Positions 15,717-24,515 of a DNA stretch of 39,445 bases are shown here, piece after piece (within the stretch, counting starts at the first letter, position 1; each line of letters starts with the position of its first letter). The notes under the pieces were generated by a model. That model searched no databases. It saw only the letters and a list, made by a program, of their open reading frames with translations, and was not told the DNA's origin. The position numbers were made by a program, and so were the translations under genes. The DNA comes from an uncultured Gammaproteobacteria bacterium (GTDB taxonomy: Bacteria; Pseudomonadota; Gammaproteobacteria; Arenicellales; JAANXG01): NCBI GenBank assembly GCA_947258975.1, contig CAMYKK010000038.1, positions 1 to 39,445 on the forward strand. Direction: 5' to 3'.

Positions 15717-16205
15717 TCAGGCTTCGAGCGGTACCATTAACACCGGCAGCCGACTTCGATGGACGACCTGGTGGGCGACCGATCCCAGGAACATCTCGCT
15801 CACCCCCGTACGGCCGTGGGTACCCATGACGATCACATCGGCTTTTACGTCGGCGGCCTGAGTGAGGATGGTGGACGCGATTCGCCCCTCGACGACACGG
15901 GCATCGGCAATGACCCGGCAGTCGTCCGGCTCCATACCCAGTTCGTCTTTGCAGAACTGTTTGAGACGCCCTTCAATCTTGTCACGTACCCGTTGCATCC
16001 CCTCCTGACGTAACGATTCCGGCATTCCCTCGGGAAGCACACTGGCAACCAATGACTGAGCCGATGGGCTGAGCGGCTCGATAACGTGAAGCAACACGAT
16101 CGTCGCGCTGTAACGCTCAGCTAGACTGACGGCATGACGAAACACCGGCCGGGCATGCGGTTCGAGATCGGTGGCGTACAGGATTGTCTTTAGTGTAGGA
16201 AGCAT
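15717..16205 (-). CDS. Universal stress protein (UspA family)
   Basis: This is a 162-residue single Usp domain. It starts MLPTLKTILYATDLEPHARP, the usual beta-1 and loop with Asp. The nucleotide-binding motif G-2X-G-9X-G(S/T) is present as GTHGRTGVSEMFLGS near the C-terminus, so it is of the ATP-binding type. The strand DVIVMG precedes it and SRLPVLMVPL ends the fold. A CGGTGGC/GCCACCG hairpin at 15677-15697 lies just after its stop. It sits beside 3-hydroxybutyrate dehydrogenase, a pairing often seen near polyhydroxybutyrate metabolism. Confidence 0.93.
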   Translation of the reverse strand: MLPTLKTILYATDLEPHARPVFRHAVSLAERYSATIVLLHVIEPLSPSAQSLVASVLPEGMPESLRQEGMQRVRDKIEGRLKQFCKDELGMEPDDCRVIADARVVEGRIASTILTQAADVKADVIVMGTHGRTGVSEMFLGSVAHQVVHRSRLPVLMVPLEA

Positions 16206-16299
16206 CGTTAATGTCTTTCCATCTGTTAATGGGACCCGAATCTTTCCTCAGGCAAGTATGATTTCAGCAAACGTTTCCGGTTCGCGCACAGTGCTATAT

Positions 16300-17082
16300 T
16301 TACTGCGCCACCCAACCTCCGTCAATATTGATCGCCGCACCACGCATCTGCGCGGCGTCCGCGGAGCAGAGAAAGACGGTTAACGCGGCGATTTGTGCCG
16401 GCGTCACGAACTCCTTCGAGGGTTGTTTTTCCGACAGCAGCAGTTCCTTGGCCTGTTCGAGCGGGAGGCTGTCGCGCGCGGCGCGATCATCAACTTGCTT
16501 TTGAACCAGGGGCGTGAGTACCCAGCCCGGGCAAATGGCATTGCAGGTAATCCCGGTGGTGGCGGTCTCGAGTGCGACAACTTTGGTCAAACCCAGTACG
16601 CCGTGCTTGGCCGCAACGTATGCCGCCTTGGTTGGCGAGCCTACCAGACCGTGAGCAGACGCAACGTTGATGATACGCCCCCAGTTGCGTTGCTTCATCC
16701 CGGGCATCGCCGCGCGGATGGTGTGAAAATTGGAGGAAAGATTAATGGCAATAATCGCGTCCCATTTTTCGACCGGAAACTCCTCGATTGCTGCGGTATG
16801 TTGAATTCCCGCATTGTTAACCAGAATGTCCACACTGCCAAATGCGGTGCCTGCCTGGTCAATCATGGCATAAATTTCATCGGGTTTGGACATGTCGGCA
16901 CCGCTGTAAAGCACATCCACCTTGCAAGCTTCGGACATTGCCACTCTTGTCTTTTCGATCTGCCGCGCATCACCAAACCCATTGAGCATGATGCGTGCCC
17001 CCTGTTTCGCCAGCCCACGTGCGATCTCGAGACCGATGCCGCTGGTAGAGCCGGTCACAATCGCGTTTCGTCCATTCAGCAT
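16300..17082 (-). CDS. bdhA: 3-hydroxybutyrate dehydrogenase
   Basis: This 260-residue SDR enzyme interconverts (R)-3-hydroxybutyrate and acetoacetate with NAD, in the cytoplasm, during polyhydroxybutyrate or ketone-body use. Visible motifs are TGSTSGIG (cofactor), NNAGIQHTAAIEEFP, NVASAHGLVGSPTKAAYVAAKHG with the catalytic Ser/Tyr/Lys, and the BDH-typical CPGWVLTPLVQKQVDDRA with KQPSKEFVTPAQIA. The length matches the family. It is preceded on the same strand by another SDR gene (77 bp gap) and followed by the stress gene. Assignment is strong. Confidence 0.93.
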   Translation of the reverse strand: MLNGRNAIVTGSTSGIGLEIARGLAKQGARIMLNGFGDARQIEKTRVAMSEACKVDVLYSGADMSKPDEIYAMIDQAGTAFGSVDILVNNAGIQHTAAIEEFPVEKWDAIIAINLSSNFHTIRAAMPGMKQRNWGRIINVASAHGLVGSPTKAAYVAAKHGVLGLTKVVALETATTGITCNAICPGWVLTPLVQKQVDDRAARDSLPLEQAKELLLSEKQPSKEFVTPAQIAALTVFLCSADAAQMRGAAINIDGGWVAQ

Positions 17083-17158
17083 GATTGTGCCACTCCCCCG
17101 CTAAGGCTCGCGCACAATCCAATCGAGAAATAGTCCAATCTGGGGTAAATGATAGCCA

Positions 17159-17899
17159 TTATTGCTCCTGCTGCGTCGGTCTGAGTACGATCTCATTAAT
17201 GTTTACGTGAGCCGGTGCCTGCACGGCGTAGAGGATCGCCGCGGCGATATCTTCGGCCTGCAGCGCCTCGATGCCTTTGATATGTTTCTGGAATGATGCC
17301 AGATCCGGATCGGTGATGGCATCGGCCAACTCGGTGGCGACGATGCCGGGTTGAATACATGTCACGCGGATATTCTTTCTCGCACTCAACTCCAGCCGCA
17401 GGGCATCGCTGAATGCGTTGACGGCGAATTTTGTGGCACAGTACACGCTACCCGAAGGGATGACACGCTTACCGGCAATGGAGGAGATATTCACGATATG
17501 CCCCGTTCCCCGCGCGAGCATATGTGGCAATGCGGCGGCGGTACAGAATAACACTCCCTTGATATTCACGTCGATCATGCGCTCCCACTCGTCAACCTGC
17601 AAATTCTTTACCAGGCTCAACGGCATAATGCCGGCATTGTTAATCAGGACGTCAACACCTCCCCAGCGCTCGATCCCCGCCTGCAGCAGTGCCTCGCAGT
17701 CATCGCGCACGGTGACATCGCAACGCAGCGCGAGGGCCTCGCCGCCGCGCGCAATAATCTCATCTTTGACGGCCAGCAGGCGATCCTCTCGCCGCGCACC
17801 CATCACCACCTTTACTCCGGCGGCGGCCAGCGAGCCGGCCGCCGCCGCACCGATGCCGCTGCTGGCGCCGGTTATCACCGCGACTCGTCCGGTCAGCAT
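17159..17899 (-). CDS. SDR-family NAD(P)-dependent oxidoreductase (YdfG-like)
   Basis: This is a 246-residue classical short-chain dehydrogenase. The cofactor motif is TGASSGIG, followed by GARRED, whose Arg favours NADP. NNAGIMPLSLVKNLQVDEW, NISSIAGKRVIPSGSVYCATKFAV (Ser, Tyr, Lys) and IQPGIVATELADAI are typical of the YdfG/serine 3-dehydrogenase group. The C-terminal AEDIAAAILYAVQAPAHVNINEIVLRPT is conserved there too. Substrate unknown. It precedes bdhA on the same strand and follows a bidirectional terminator-like hairpin, so it probably has its own promoter. Confidence 0.9.
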   Translation of the reverse strand: MLTGRVAVITGASSGIGAAAAGSLAAAGVKVVMGARREDRLLAVKDEIIARGGEALALRCDVTVRDDCEALLQAGIERWGGVDVLINNAGIMPLSLVKNLQVDEWERMIDVNIKGVLFCTAAALPHMLARGTGHIVNISSIAGKRVIPSGSVYCATKFAVNAFSDALRLELSARKNIRVTCIQPGIVATELADAITDPDLASFQKHIKGIEALQAEDIAAAILYAVQAPAHVNINEIVLRPTQQEQ

Positions 17900-17984
17900 C
17901 GGCCTGATCCATAGATCGCACCAAGGATCCCGGATGATGGCGAAGGGACTTGCGCCGCACGTAGTCGCAGGGTCGGGCGGCAGT

Positions 17985-18026
17985 AAAAAAATGGGTTCGG
18001 AGTCTGTGACCCCGACCCCATTTTTT
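17985..18026. terminator. Bidirectional terminator-like hairpin
   Basis: AAAAAATGGGTTCGGAGTC and GACCCCGACCCCATTTTTT are inverted (17 of 19) around a TGT loop, with an A run on the left and a T run on the right. It can terminate in either direction. It lies between the second metY (ending 18117) and the SDR gene (starting 17899), both on the minus strand. It closely matches the hairpin at 14332-14367. Confidence 0.75.
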
Positions 18027-18116
18027 GGATAGTTTCAATTCTATGAAATAACAATATCAGATTCTCCGGTCTATTTAGCGAGAATAGTGGCGGGACGCCT
18101 TGGTACAACACACGGG

Positions 18117-19403
18117 CTAATCCTGCGATCTGGTCAACGCCTGGTCCAGATCCCACAACACATCGTCCAGGGTTTCGAGACCGACCGAGATGCGAATCAT
18201 GTCCGGCGTCACACCGGCGGTGCGTTGTTCCGCTTCCGACAACTGGCGGTGGGTGGTCGAGGCGGGGTGAATCACCAGCGTCTTGGCATCGCCGACGTTG
18301 GCTAAGTGACTCAGGAACTGCACCGATTCAATAAATTTAGCGCCCGCCTGTTGGCCGCCCTTGACGCCAAAGGTGAGAATCGATCCCGGCCCCTTGGGGA
18401 GATATCTCTTCGCCAACTCGTAATACTTGTTGTCCGGTAATCCCGCGAACTTGACCCAACTCACCGCCGGATGATCAACAAGAAATTCCGCGACCGACTG
18501 GGCGTTGGCACAGTGGCGATCCATGCGCACGTGCAATGTCTCCAGGCCCTGCAGGAACAAGAACGCGTTGAACGGGCTGAGGGCGGGACCCAGGGTGCGC
18601 AAGGTCTCGCAGCGGGCCTTCATTGTGAAGCCGAAATCCCCAAAGGTTTCGTAGAATCGCACGCCATGATAACCCCGTGATGGTTCGACCATACCGGGAA
18701 ACTTGCCGTTGTCCCATGGGAAGCTTCCCGATTCCACCAACACCCCACCGATGGAGGTGCCGTGCCCGCAGATGAATTTAGTCGCCGAATGCACGACAAT
18801 GTCGGCCCCATGGTCGATGGGCCGGCACAGGTAGGGCGTGGCAAAGGTGTTATCGATCACCAAGGGTACACCCGCATCTCTGGCCACCGCAGCGACGCCT
18901 TCGATATCCAGGACATTGTTGAGCGGATTGCCGATGGTCTCCGCAAAGATCGCCTTGGTCTTGCCGGTGATCGCCTGAGCAAAGTTCTCGGGTTCGTCCG
19001 GATCCACGAAGTGCGTGTCGATTCCGAGCCTGCGGAAATTGACATCGAACTGCGAGTAAGTGCCACCATATAGCGTGCTGGCCGACACGATCTCATCGCC
19101 CTGCTCGAGAATCGTCAACAGCGCGGTCATCTGTGCAGCCATGCCGGAACTCACCGCAACCGCGGCACGGCCCCCCTCCAATGCCGCCATGCGCTCTTCA
19201 AACACGGCGTTGGTGGGGTTCGTCAATCGCGTGTAGATGTTGCCAAAGGTCTGCAGATTGAACAAACTCGCGGCGTGGTCGGTGTCATCAAACACGTAAG
19301 CCGCGGTTTGATAAATCGGCGTGGCGCGCGAGCCGGTGGCCGCATCCGGCAGCTGTCCGGCATGCAGGCAGAGGGTCTCAATACCGAAGTCTCGATCCGC
19401 CAC
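18117..19403 (-). CDS. metY: O-acetylhomoserine/O-acetylserine sulfhydrylase (MetY), copy 2
   Basis: This is a 428-residue PLP enzyme of the same family as the protein at 11941-13233. The PLP lysine is K209 in HSATKFICGHGTSIGG. It also has YTRLTNPTNAVFEERMAALEG, STLYGGTYSQF, ETIGNPLNNVLDI, IDNTFATPYLCRP and FLSHLANVGDAKTLVIHPASTTH. The sequence is clearly diverged from copy 1, so this is not a recent duplication. It follows the CoA-binding-domain gene by 17 nt, which suggests an operon. One of the two copies may serve homocysteine and the other cysteine or reverse reactions; the sequence does not decide which. Confidence 0.94.
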   Translation of the reverse strand: MADRDFGIETLCLHAGQLPDAATGSRATPIYQTAAYVFDDTDHAASLFNLQTFGNIYTRLTNPTNAVFEERMAALEGGRAAVAVSSGMAAQMTALLTILEQGDEIVSASTLYGGTYSQFDVNFRRLGIDTHFVDPDEPENFAQAITGKTKAIFAETIGNPLNNVLDIEGVAAVARDAGVPLVIDNTFATPYLCRPIDHGADIVVHSATKFICGHGTSIGGVLVESGSFPWDNGKFPGMVEPSRGYHGVRFYETFGDFGFTMKARCETLRTLGPALSPFNAFLFLQGLETLHVRMDRHCANAQSVAEFLVDHPAVSWVKFAGLPDNKYYELAKRYLPKGPGSILTFGVKGGQQAGAKFIESVQFLSHLANVGDAKTLVIHPASTTHRQLSEAEQRTAGVTPDMIRISVGLETLDDVLWDLDQALTRSQD

Positions 19404-19420
19404 GTTACTGCTTTAAATGA

Positions 19421-19891
19421 CTAGTGCGGCACCCACAGCGGGCGTTTGGATGAAATCAGCTTGGTGTTGACGCCGACGAAACTCAGTCCGCCGAACAAGC
19501 GCGCGTATTCGATCTTCATGCAACGATCCATGACCACCTCCAGGCCCGCGGCGCGGGCCTTGCGCGCCGACTCCTGGTGGACGATGCCGAGCTGCATCCA
19601 TACCACCTTGGCGCCAATCTTGATCGCCGCATCGACGTGTGGCGGGACATCCGCAGCCCTTTGGAACAGATTCACCACGTCCACCGGCTCCGGGACATCC
19701 TCCAAGCGCGCATAGCATGGCTCACCCAGGATCTGCTGATAAGTCGGTGTTACCGGGATCACACGAAAACCATGATCCTGCAGGTACTTGGCGGCGAAGA
19801 AACTCGGGCGGTACCAGTTGGCTGACAAGCCGACCATCGCCACGGTCCGGTTTTCTTTCAGTATCCTGCGTATCGTTTGAATGTCGGGCAC
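19421..19891 (-). CDS. CoA-binding domain protein (YccU-like)
   Basis: This is a 156-residue protein of the CoA-binding/Rossmann family. It has IQTIRRILKENRTVAMVGLSANWYRPS at the N-terminus, then HGFRVIPVTPTYQQILGEPCYARLEDVPEPVDVVNLF and KVVWMQLGIVHQESARKARAAGLEVVMDRCMKIEY, the diagnostic C-terminal block. I chose the GTG start at 19891. The frame stays open 78 codons further, but those do not resemble the family and would overlap the divergent dehydrogenase at 20097. It lies 17 nt before metY copy 2. Ligand and role are not established. Confidence 0.82.
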   Translation of the reverse strand: MPDIQTIRRILKENRTVAMVGLSANWYRPSFFAAKYLQDHGFRVIPVTPTYQQILGEPCYARLEDVPEPVDVVNLFQRAADVPPHVDAAIKIGAKVVWMQLGIVHQESARKARAAGLEVVMDRCMKIEYARLFGGLSFVGVNTKLISSKRPLWVPH

Positions 19892-20096
19892 GGGTTGTCT
19901 CTTGCTGCTCGGCACCACAGCGTAAACAAAACCCCGACACGCGGCAACTTTATAGTGGTTTACAAAGGTGAAGCCAGTCCGTAGATTATCGTCCCTGTAA
20001 CCTTTTCCACTGCAAGATTTCCTGAACCCCGCCCCAAGGTCCGCGTTACCTTGGAGCAGACTGGATTCACAGCTGCGAATCTGTAATGAGTCGACA

Positions 20097-21062
20097 ATGA
20101 GCAAAAAACCGACCGTGCTGGTCACAAGAAAACTCCCCCCAGCAGTAGAGGAGCGTCTGGCGCGGGACTATAAACCGCATTTCAATACGCATGACCGTTT
20201 GTACGGCGCCGATGAACTGGTAACCCTCGCTAACGGCGCGCAGGCCCTGCTCGCTTCGCACACCGAACATCTGTCCGCGGATGTGATGGCACAGCTGTCC
20301 CGCACCGTCAAGGTGATCGCCAATTTCTCGGTTGGCGTCGATCACTGTGATCTTGCCGCGGCCGAGAAGCACGGCATCATTGTGACCAACACACCCGACG
20401 TGCTCGCCGACGCCACCGCCGAACTCACCATGCTGCTGATACTCGGCGCCGCGCGGCGCGCCAGTGAGGGTGAACGGCTGATACGGGCTCGCAAGTGGGA
20501 CACGTGGAGTCCAACGTTCATGTTGGGGACCCAAGTCACCGGCAAACGGCTGGGCATTATCGGGCTGGGCCGCATCGGACGAGTGACCGCCCAACGCGCA
20601 CGTGGTTTCGGCATGGAGATCCATTATCACAATCGCTCGCGGCTGGATGCCGCACGGGAAGCGGGCGCAATCTATCACCACACGCTGGACTCGCTACTCC
20701 CGCAGTCCGAATTCCTCGCGCTGCATTGCCCCAACACCCCGGACACCCAGAATCTATTCAACGCCGAGCGTATCGCGCAATTACCGAACGGCGCGATCGT
20801 GGTGAACTCCGCGCGCGGCAACATTGTCGATGAAGACGCGCTGATCGCCGCGTTGCGCTCCGGCAAGATCCGGGCCGCGGGTTTGGATGTTTACAAGGAC
20901 GAGCCGTATATCCGCCCCGAGTTCGCGGAACTGGATAACACCTTCCTGCTCCCGCATCTTGGCAGCGCCACTCACGAGACGCGGGACGCCATGGGGTTTC
21001 GCGCTTTGGACAATCTTGACGCGGTGTTCGCCGGTCAGGAACCCAGAGACCGGGTCGCCTAG
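20097..21062 (+). CDS. D-isomer-specific 2-hydroxyacid dehydrogenase (glyoxylate/hydroxypyruvate reductase-like)
   Basis: This 321-residue cytoplasmic NAD(P)-dependent dehydrogenase reduces 2-keto acids such as glyoxylate or hydroxypyruvate to D-2-hydroxyacids. The substrate-domain marks are NFSVGVDHCDLAAAEKHGI and TNTPDVLADATAELTM. The nucleotide motif is GLGRIG, followed by YHNRSR, whose Arg favours NADP. The catalytic residues are Arg in NSARGNIVDEDAL, Glu in DVYKDEP and His in LLPHLGSATHETR. It is divergent from the CoA-binding gene. There is no clear ribosome site before the ATG. The nearest named groups are GyaR/D-glycerate dehydrogenase. Confidence 0.92.
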   Translation: MSKKPTVLVTRKLPPAVEERLARDYKPHFNTHDRLYGADELVTLANGAQALLASHTEHLSADVMAQLSRTVKVIANFSVGVDHCDLAAAEKHGIIVTNTPDVLADATAELTMLLILGAARRASEGERLIRARKWDTWSPTFMLGTQVTGKRLGIIGLGRIGRVTAQRARGFGMEIHYHNRSRLDAAREAGAIYHHTLDSLLPQSEFLALHCPNTPDTQNLFNAERIAQLPNGAIVVNSARGNIVDEDALIAALRSGKIRAAGLDVYKDEPYIRPEFAELDNTFLLPHLGSATHETRDAMGFRALDNLDAVFAGQEPRDRVA

Positions 21063-21185
21063 CGAACGATGCCCAATCCTTGAATTTATCCGGGCTCCCA
21101 ACTTCGCACTGCGAACTTGCGGATCCTATATGGTGTCAGACCTTAGTAGGGTTAACCAAGCGGCATCAACCTCGGAGTCAACCCG

Positions 21186-21398
21186 ATGTACTCGAAAGTG
21201 ATCCCCATTGAAGATGCGATCGCCGACGCCTACATGGATCTCGTCAAGTACGTCGAACAAAACTATTACATCAAGGTGTCACGATACACGACCAGCAGTT
21301 TTCTCAGCGTTAAACTGGGTAAGGAGTTGGGGAAGCGCGCCGTTACCTCTCAAGTCTTCGCGTCGGACGAGGAGGCGCGGATCAATGTGCGGCGATAA
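21186..21398 (+). CDS. Small protein of unknown function
   Basis: This is a 70-residue protein starting MYSKVIPIEDAIADAYMDLV with GGAG eight bases upstream. It has mixed helix and strand, many Lys and Tyr, and no signal peptide or membrane segment. It follows the 2-hydroxyacid dehydrogenase by 123 bp on the same strand and converges on the EamA transporter gene. I do not recognise it. The ribosome site and even composition make it plausible. Confidence 0.5.
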   Translation: MYSKVIPIEDAIADAYMDLVKYVEQNYYIKVSRYTTSSFLSVKLGKELGKRAVTSQVFASDEEARINVRR

Positions 21399-21428
21399 AG
21401 CACGCGCGGCAAGCGTCGCGTCATGCAG

Positions 21429-22376
21429 TCATACTGCCCGACTGTGGATGTTCGTCAGGCGCTCCCAGTTCATCTCCACCAGTACCGCGCCGCAGATGAC
21501 CCCTATCGCCGCCCATTGCATCAGGGTAACGGGCTGACCGAGAAACAACAGCGTCAGGCCCACCGCAATCGCGGGCTTCAAAAAGAACAGATAGCTGCCC
21601 CGGGTGATATCCGGAACGGCAGCCAACCCACCGATCCACAGGAACTGCGTGATCGCGGTATTCCAAAGAGCAATGGTGATCAGCGCGCTGACCTGCTGTG
21701 CCGGGCGTTCGAACAAGGTCGCCGGATTCACCCACACGTCCCAGCTGACGCCGACGACCAACCAAAGCCCCACCGAGCCCAGCGCCAAGGTGATGGCGGT
21801 GATGCGCAACGCACCGTATTCGGCGATCAACGGTCGCACCCACACCGTGAATGCCGCAACGGTGGCGGCGCAACCCATAGCCAGCAGGACACCGAACAGG
21901 TTGTTCACATTACCCGCCAGCCTTGCCAGATAGCCGTCGGTGAGCAATAACGCCACTCCGATGACCGCTGCAATACCGCTCACCCAACGGCCGCCGGTTA
22001 TCGGCTGCCGGTTGATCCACAGATTCGCCAAGGCGACGAAGATCGGAATCGTCGTGACGGTGGTGGCCACTTGGGGGACGGTGGCGAAATCCAGCGACCA
22101 GTGAAACAGGAGATAACCAATGGTGATGCCCAACACCGACAACCCAACCAGGCGCGGGCCATGAGCTTTGATGGGCGCCAGCAGGTTGCGGCTGTCGGCA
22201 AACAACAGCGACAACACGATCAATCCCACGCTGCCCAGCGTGAACCGCCATACCGACAGCTCCGGCCCCGACACCCGCGACACCACCGCCACGAACTCGC
22301 TCGAGGCATGACCGCAAACACCGAGGAACACCGCGAGGTAGGCGAGCCAGGCGTGCCGCCGCCACAGTGACGTCAC
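21429..22376 (-). CDS. EamA/DMT-family transporter
   Basis: This 315-residue inner-membrane protein has about ten predicted helices in two EamA repeats. The first repeat starts LAYLAVFLGVCGHASSEFV and the second near NNLFGVLLAMGCAATVAAF. WRFTLGSVGLIVLSLLF and QPVTLMQWAAIGVICGAVL are typical drug/metabolite exporter segments. I chose a GTG start that overlaps the upstream hydrolase stop (GTGA) with GGAG five bases before it, rather than an ATG 16 codons upstream. It is the third gene of a HAD / hydrolase / transporter set. Substrate unknown; an amino-acid or metabolite exporter is usual. Confidence 0.88.
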   Translation of the reverse strand: MTSLWRRHAWLAYLAVFLGVCGHASSEFVAVVSRVSGPELSVWRFTLGSVGLIVLSLLFADSRNLLAPIKAHGPRLVGLSVLGITIGYLLFHWSLDFATVPQVATTVTTIPIFVALANLWINRQPITGGRWVSGIAAVIGVALLLTDGYLARLAGNVNNLFGVLLAMGCAATVAAFTVWVRPLIAEYGALRITAITLALGSVGLWLVVGVSWDVWVNPATLFERPAQQVSALITIALWNTAITQFLWIGGLAAVPDITRGSYLFFLKPAIAVGLTLLFLGQPVTLMQWAAIGVICGAVLVEMNWERLTNIHSRAV

Positions 22377-23182
22377 AGGCGCTCCGCGAAGTCGACGAGC
22401 GTATCGATCAGCCACCGGGGACACTCGGCAGGCAACATATGTCCCCCATCGGGCTGGTCTTTCCGCGCGACGTTGGGGATGCGCGACACCAACGCCGCGA
22501 CGTCGTCCAAATCCAGAAATACGTGGTCCTGAAGCCCGGTCAACACCAGCGTCGGCACTGTCAAGCGCTCGTAGGGCAGGTCCCAGTCAGCGGCGGCCGC
22601 GTGTTGCAATAAATGATAGATGCCGCTGGACCGATCGATCGGAGGATAACTATCCTGCACCAGGAACTTCGCGCGGTTTTCGGCCTGCCAACCCTCGTTG
22701 AACAACAGCGGACAAAACAAATCGCGAAACAGCTCCAGGCCGCCAACCTCCGCGCAGCGCACCAGCGCGTCGTTGATCCACCGCAGCCGCGGACCGTTGC
22801 GCCGCAAGGTGTTGATGAGCACCAACCCGTCCGCGCCGGCACCGCGTATCATCGCATGCGCGGCAAACAATCCTCCGATCGACAGTCCCACTAATATCGG
22901 TTTGGCCGGATTAATTTCGCTCAACAACCGTCTCGCGTCGCCGATGATGTGGTCACAATCCAAAGATTGGGGATCGCTGAACGGACTGTTGGCCTGGCCC
23001 CGCAGGTTATAGGTCAACGTGCCGTACCCCCGCTGGTTCAGCGCCGGGACCACCTCCGCATTCCACATGCCGACGTCGCCGGTCAGGGCATTGAAAAACA
23101 CAAACGTGTTGCGAGCTTCCTGTGTTGGGGGCTGGTGTTCGTAATAAAGGGTATTGTCAGCACCGAGTTCGAGAGCACTCAT
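22373..23182 (-). CDS. Alpha/beta hydrolase
   Basis: This is a 269-residue alpha/beta-hydrolase enzyme. The oxyanion region is VFFNALTGDVGMW, the nucleophile elbow VGLSIGG, the acid LTGLQDHVFL and the catalytic His DGGHMLPAECP. The ATG at 23182 is used (AAGG just upstream); an earlier in-frame start adds 17 unconserved residues. It overlaps the EamA gene and follows the haloacid dehalogenase gene by 57 bp, forming a three-gene set. The substrate is unknown. The companion dehalogenase and exporter hint at a detoxification role, which is inference. Confidence 0.84.
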   Translation of the reverse strand: MSALELGADNTLYYEHQPPTQEARNTFVFFNALTGDVGMWNAEVVPALNQRGYGTLTYNLRGQANSPFSDPQSLDCDHIIGDARRLLSEINPAKPILVGLSIGGLFAAHAMIRGAGADGLVLINTLRRNGPRLRWINDALVRCAEVGGLELFRDLFCPLLFNEGWQAENRAKFLVQDSYPPIDRSSGIYHLLQHAAAADWDLPYERLTVPTLVLTGLQDHVFLDLDDVAALVSRIPNVARKDQPDGGHMLPAECPRWLIDTLVDFAERL

Positions 23183-23239
23183 GATCCTTGATTCCGTAAC
23201 ATCTGTATGTCGCGTTGTGAGCCGCGAAACCACTGAATA

Positions 23240-23932
23240 TCATTCGAGCCCGAGCAACGGCGGCAACTCATCCAGCGTATTCAACTCCGCGTCCGGCTGC
23301 GCGGTGAGCCGTTCGCGCCGCTGGCCAAAGCGGTTTACCCACGCCACCCGCATGCCGAACGTCGCTGCGGCCACCGCATCCCACGCATTGGACGATTGGA
23401 AACTGATCTGCGCCGCGGGGACCCCGAGCCGATCCACAGCCAATTGGTACACCCTGGGATCAGGTTTGTAGATGCCGACATCTTCGATCGACAACACCGC
23501 ATCGAGCAGATCCGCGATCCCGGCGCTGGTCACAGCGGCGTCCAACATCATCGGGGAACCGTTAGAGAGAATCGCGGTGCGCATACCGTGTTGCTTCAAT
23601 CGCTGCAACACCGTCGTCACCTCCGGGTAGGTGTTCAGATTGAGATACGCCTGCATTAGATCGTTACGTAACGCCGCATCGTCCACATCATGGGCGTCCA
23701 GGGCATAGTCCAGGGCATCGCCGGTGACCTGCCAGAAATCTACATGATGTCCCAGCAGGCTGCGTAGCCAGGTGTATTCGAGTTGTTTGGTTCGCCACAG
23801 TGCAGAGACCGCGTCGGCGTGTGCCCCCAACCGCTGCTGGTGCCGGCCTACCGCGGAATGGACATCAAACAACGTACCATAGGCGTCGAATACACACGCC
23901 TGAATGTGGGAAAACCGCTCGTTTGCCATCAT
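23240..23932 (-). CDS. Type II (S)-2-haloacid dehalogenase-like HAD hydrolase
   Basis: This is a 230-residue HAD-superfamily enzyme. Motif I is FDAYGTLFDVHS (nucleophile Asp), with an Arg-containing cap region, motif II ILSNGSP, Lys in YKPDPRVYQLA and the family motif SFQSSNAWDAVAAATFG. That last block (SSNxWD) marks L-2-haloacid dehalogenases, which convert L-2-haloacids to D-2-hydroxyacids with release of halide. It starts at tandem ATGs after GAGGA. First gene of the set with hydrolase and EamA. A non-dehalogenase phosphatase role cannot be excluded from sequence alone. Confidence 0.92.
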   Translation of the reverse strand: MMANERFSHIQACVFDAYGTLFDVHSAVGRHQQRLGAHADAVSALWRTKQLEYTWLRSLLGHHVDFWQVTGDALDYALDAHDVDDAALRNDLMQAYLNLNTYPEVTTVLQRLKQHGMRTAILSNGSPMMLDAAVTSAGIADLLDAVLSIEDVGIYKPDPRVYQLAVDRLGVPAAQISFQSSNAWDAVAAATFGMRVAWVNRFGQRRERLTAQPDAELNTLDELPPLLGLE

Positions 23933-24003
23933 GGGTGTCCTCTGCGTTACAGATACAAGAAATTAAAACCGTATACCAGCACGCGGCGATGTTCTATCCA
24001 GTG

Positions 24004-24438
24004 TTAAGGCGCCTCATCGCCGTATTCCGGCGGGATCGAATAAGTTGCGGTCACATGGGCCACCATATCGTCATCGTCTTCGAGAAACAACGCGACCTCG
24101 CCGACCGCCAGCCGCTTGCCCAATTTCAACAACTTGGCCTCGGCAATAATATCTCCCGGCAACGGGCGTCGGAGAAAGTTGATGTTCAAATTGGTGGTAA
24201 CCGCAAGTTCGACCGGGCCGATCTTACTCAGTACCGCGGCGTACAGCGCGAGATCGGCAAGCGCCATCATCACCGGACCGGAGATCGTGCCGCCGGGGCG
24301 AATAAAATCGTCACGAAACGGCAGCCGCAGCCGCGCGTCGCCGGCACGGATGTCCTCCACGATCACACCCAACTGCCCGACAAAGGGCACTCGGTCCCGG
24401 GTGATATTTTCGAATTCTTCTGCGCTGATTCGCGACAT
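24004..24438 (-). CDS. PaaI-type hotdog-fold thioesterase
   Basis: This is a 144-residue hotdog protein. The catalytic loop and helix are RPGGTISGPVMMALADLALYAAVL, where PGGTISG is the HGG-like segment. The strand TTNLNINFLRRPLPGDIIAEAKLLKLGKRLAVGEV matches PaaI/YigI-type acyl-CoA thioesterases. It lies 71 bp upstream of the haloacid dehalogenase on the same strand and is divergent from the DsbA-fold gene. It is the second PaaI-type protein in the window and is not closely similar to the one at 11.2 kb. Confidence 0.88.
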   Translation of the reverse strand: MSRISAEEFENITRDRVPFVGQLGVIVEDIRAGDARLRLPFRDDFIRPGGTISGPVMMALADLALYAAVLSKIGPVELAVTTNLNINFLRRPLPGDIIAEAKLLKLGKRLAVGEVALFLEDDDDMVAHVTATYSIPPEYGDEAP

Positions 24439-24515
24439 CAGTCGCTATTGTTTGACGTCTTTGGCGTGGCCACTCAGTATAAACCCTGTCGCCCCCTGGA
24501 TTGCAACTTCATGCC

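Noticed and set aside
19892-20125. Upstream extension of the CoA-binding protein to a start at 20125
   Set aside because: The extra 78 residues are unlike the family and would overlap the start of the divergent dehydrogenase.
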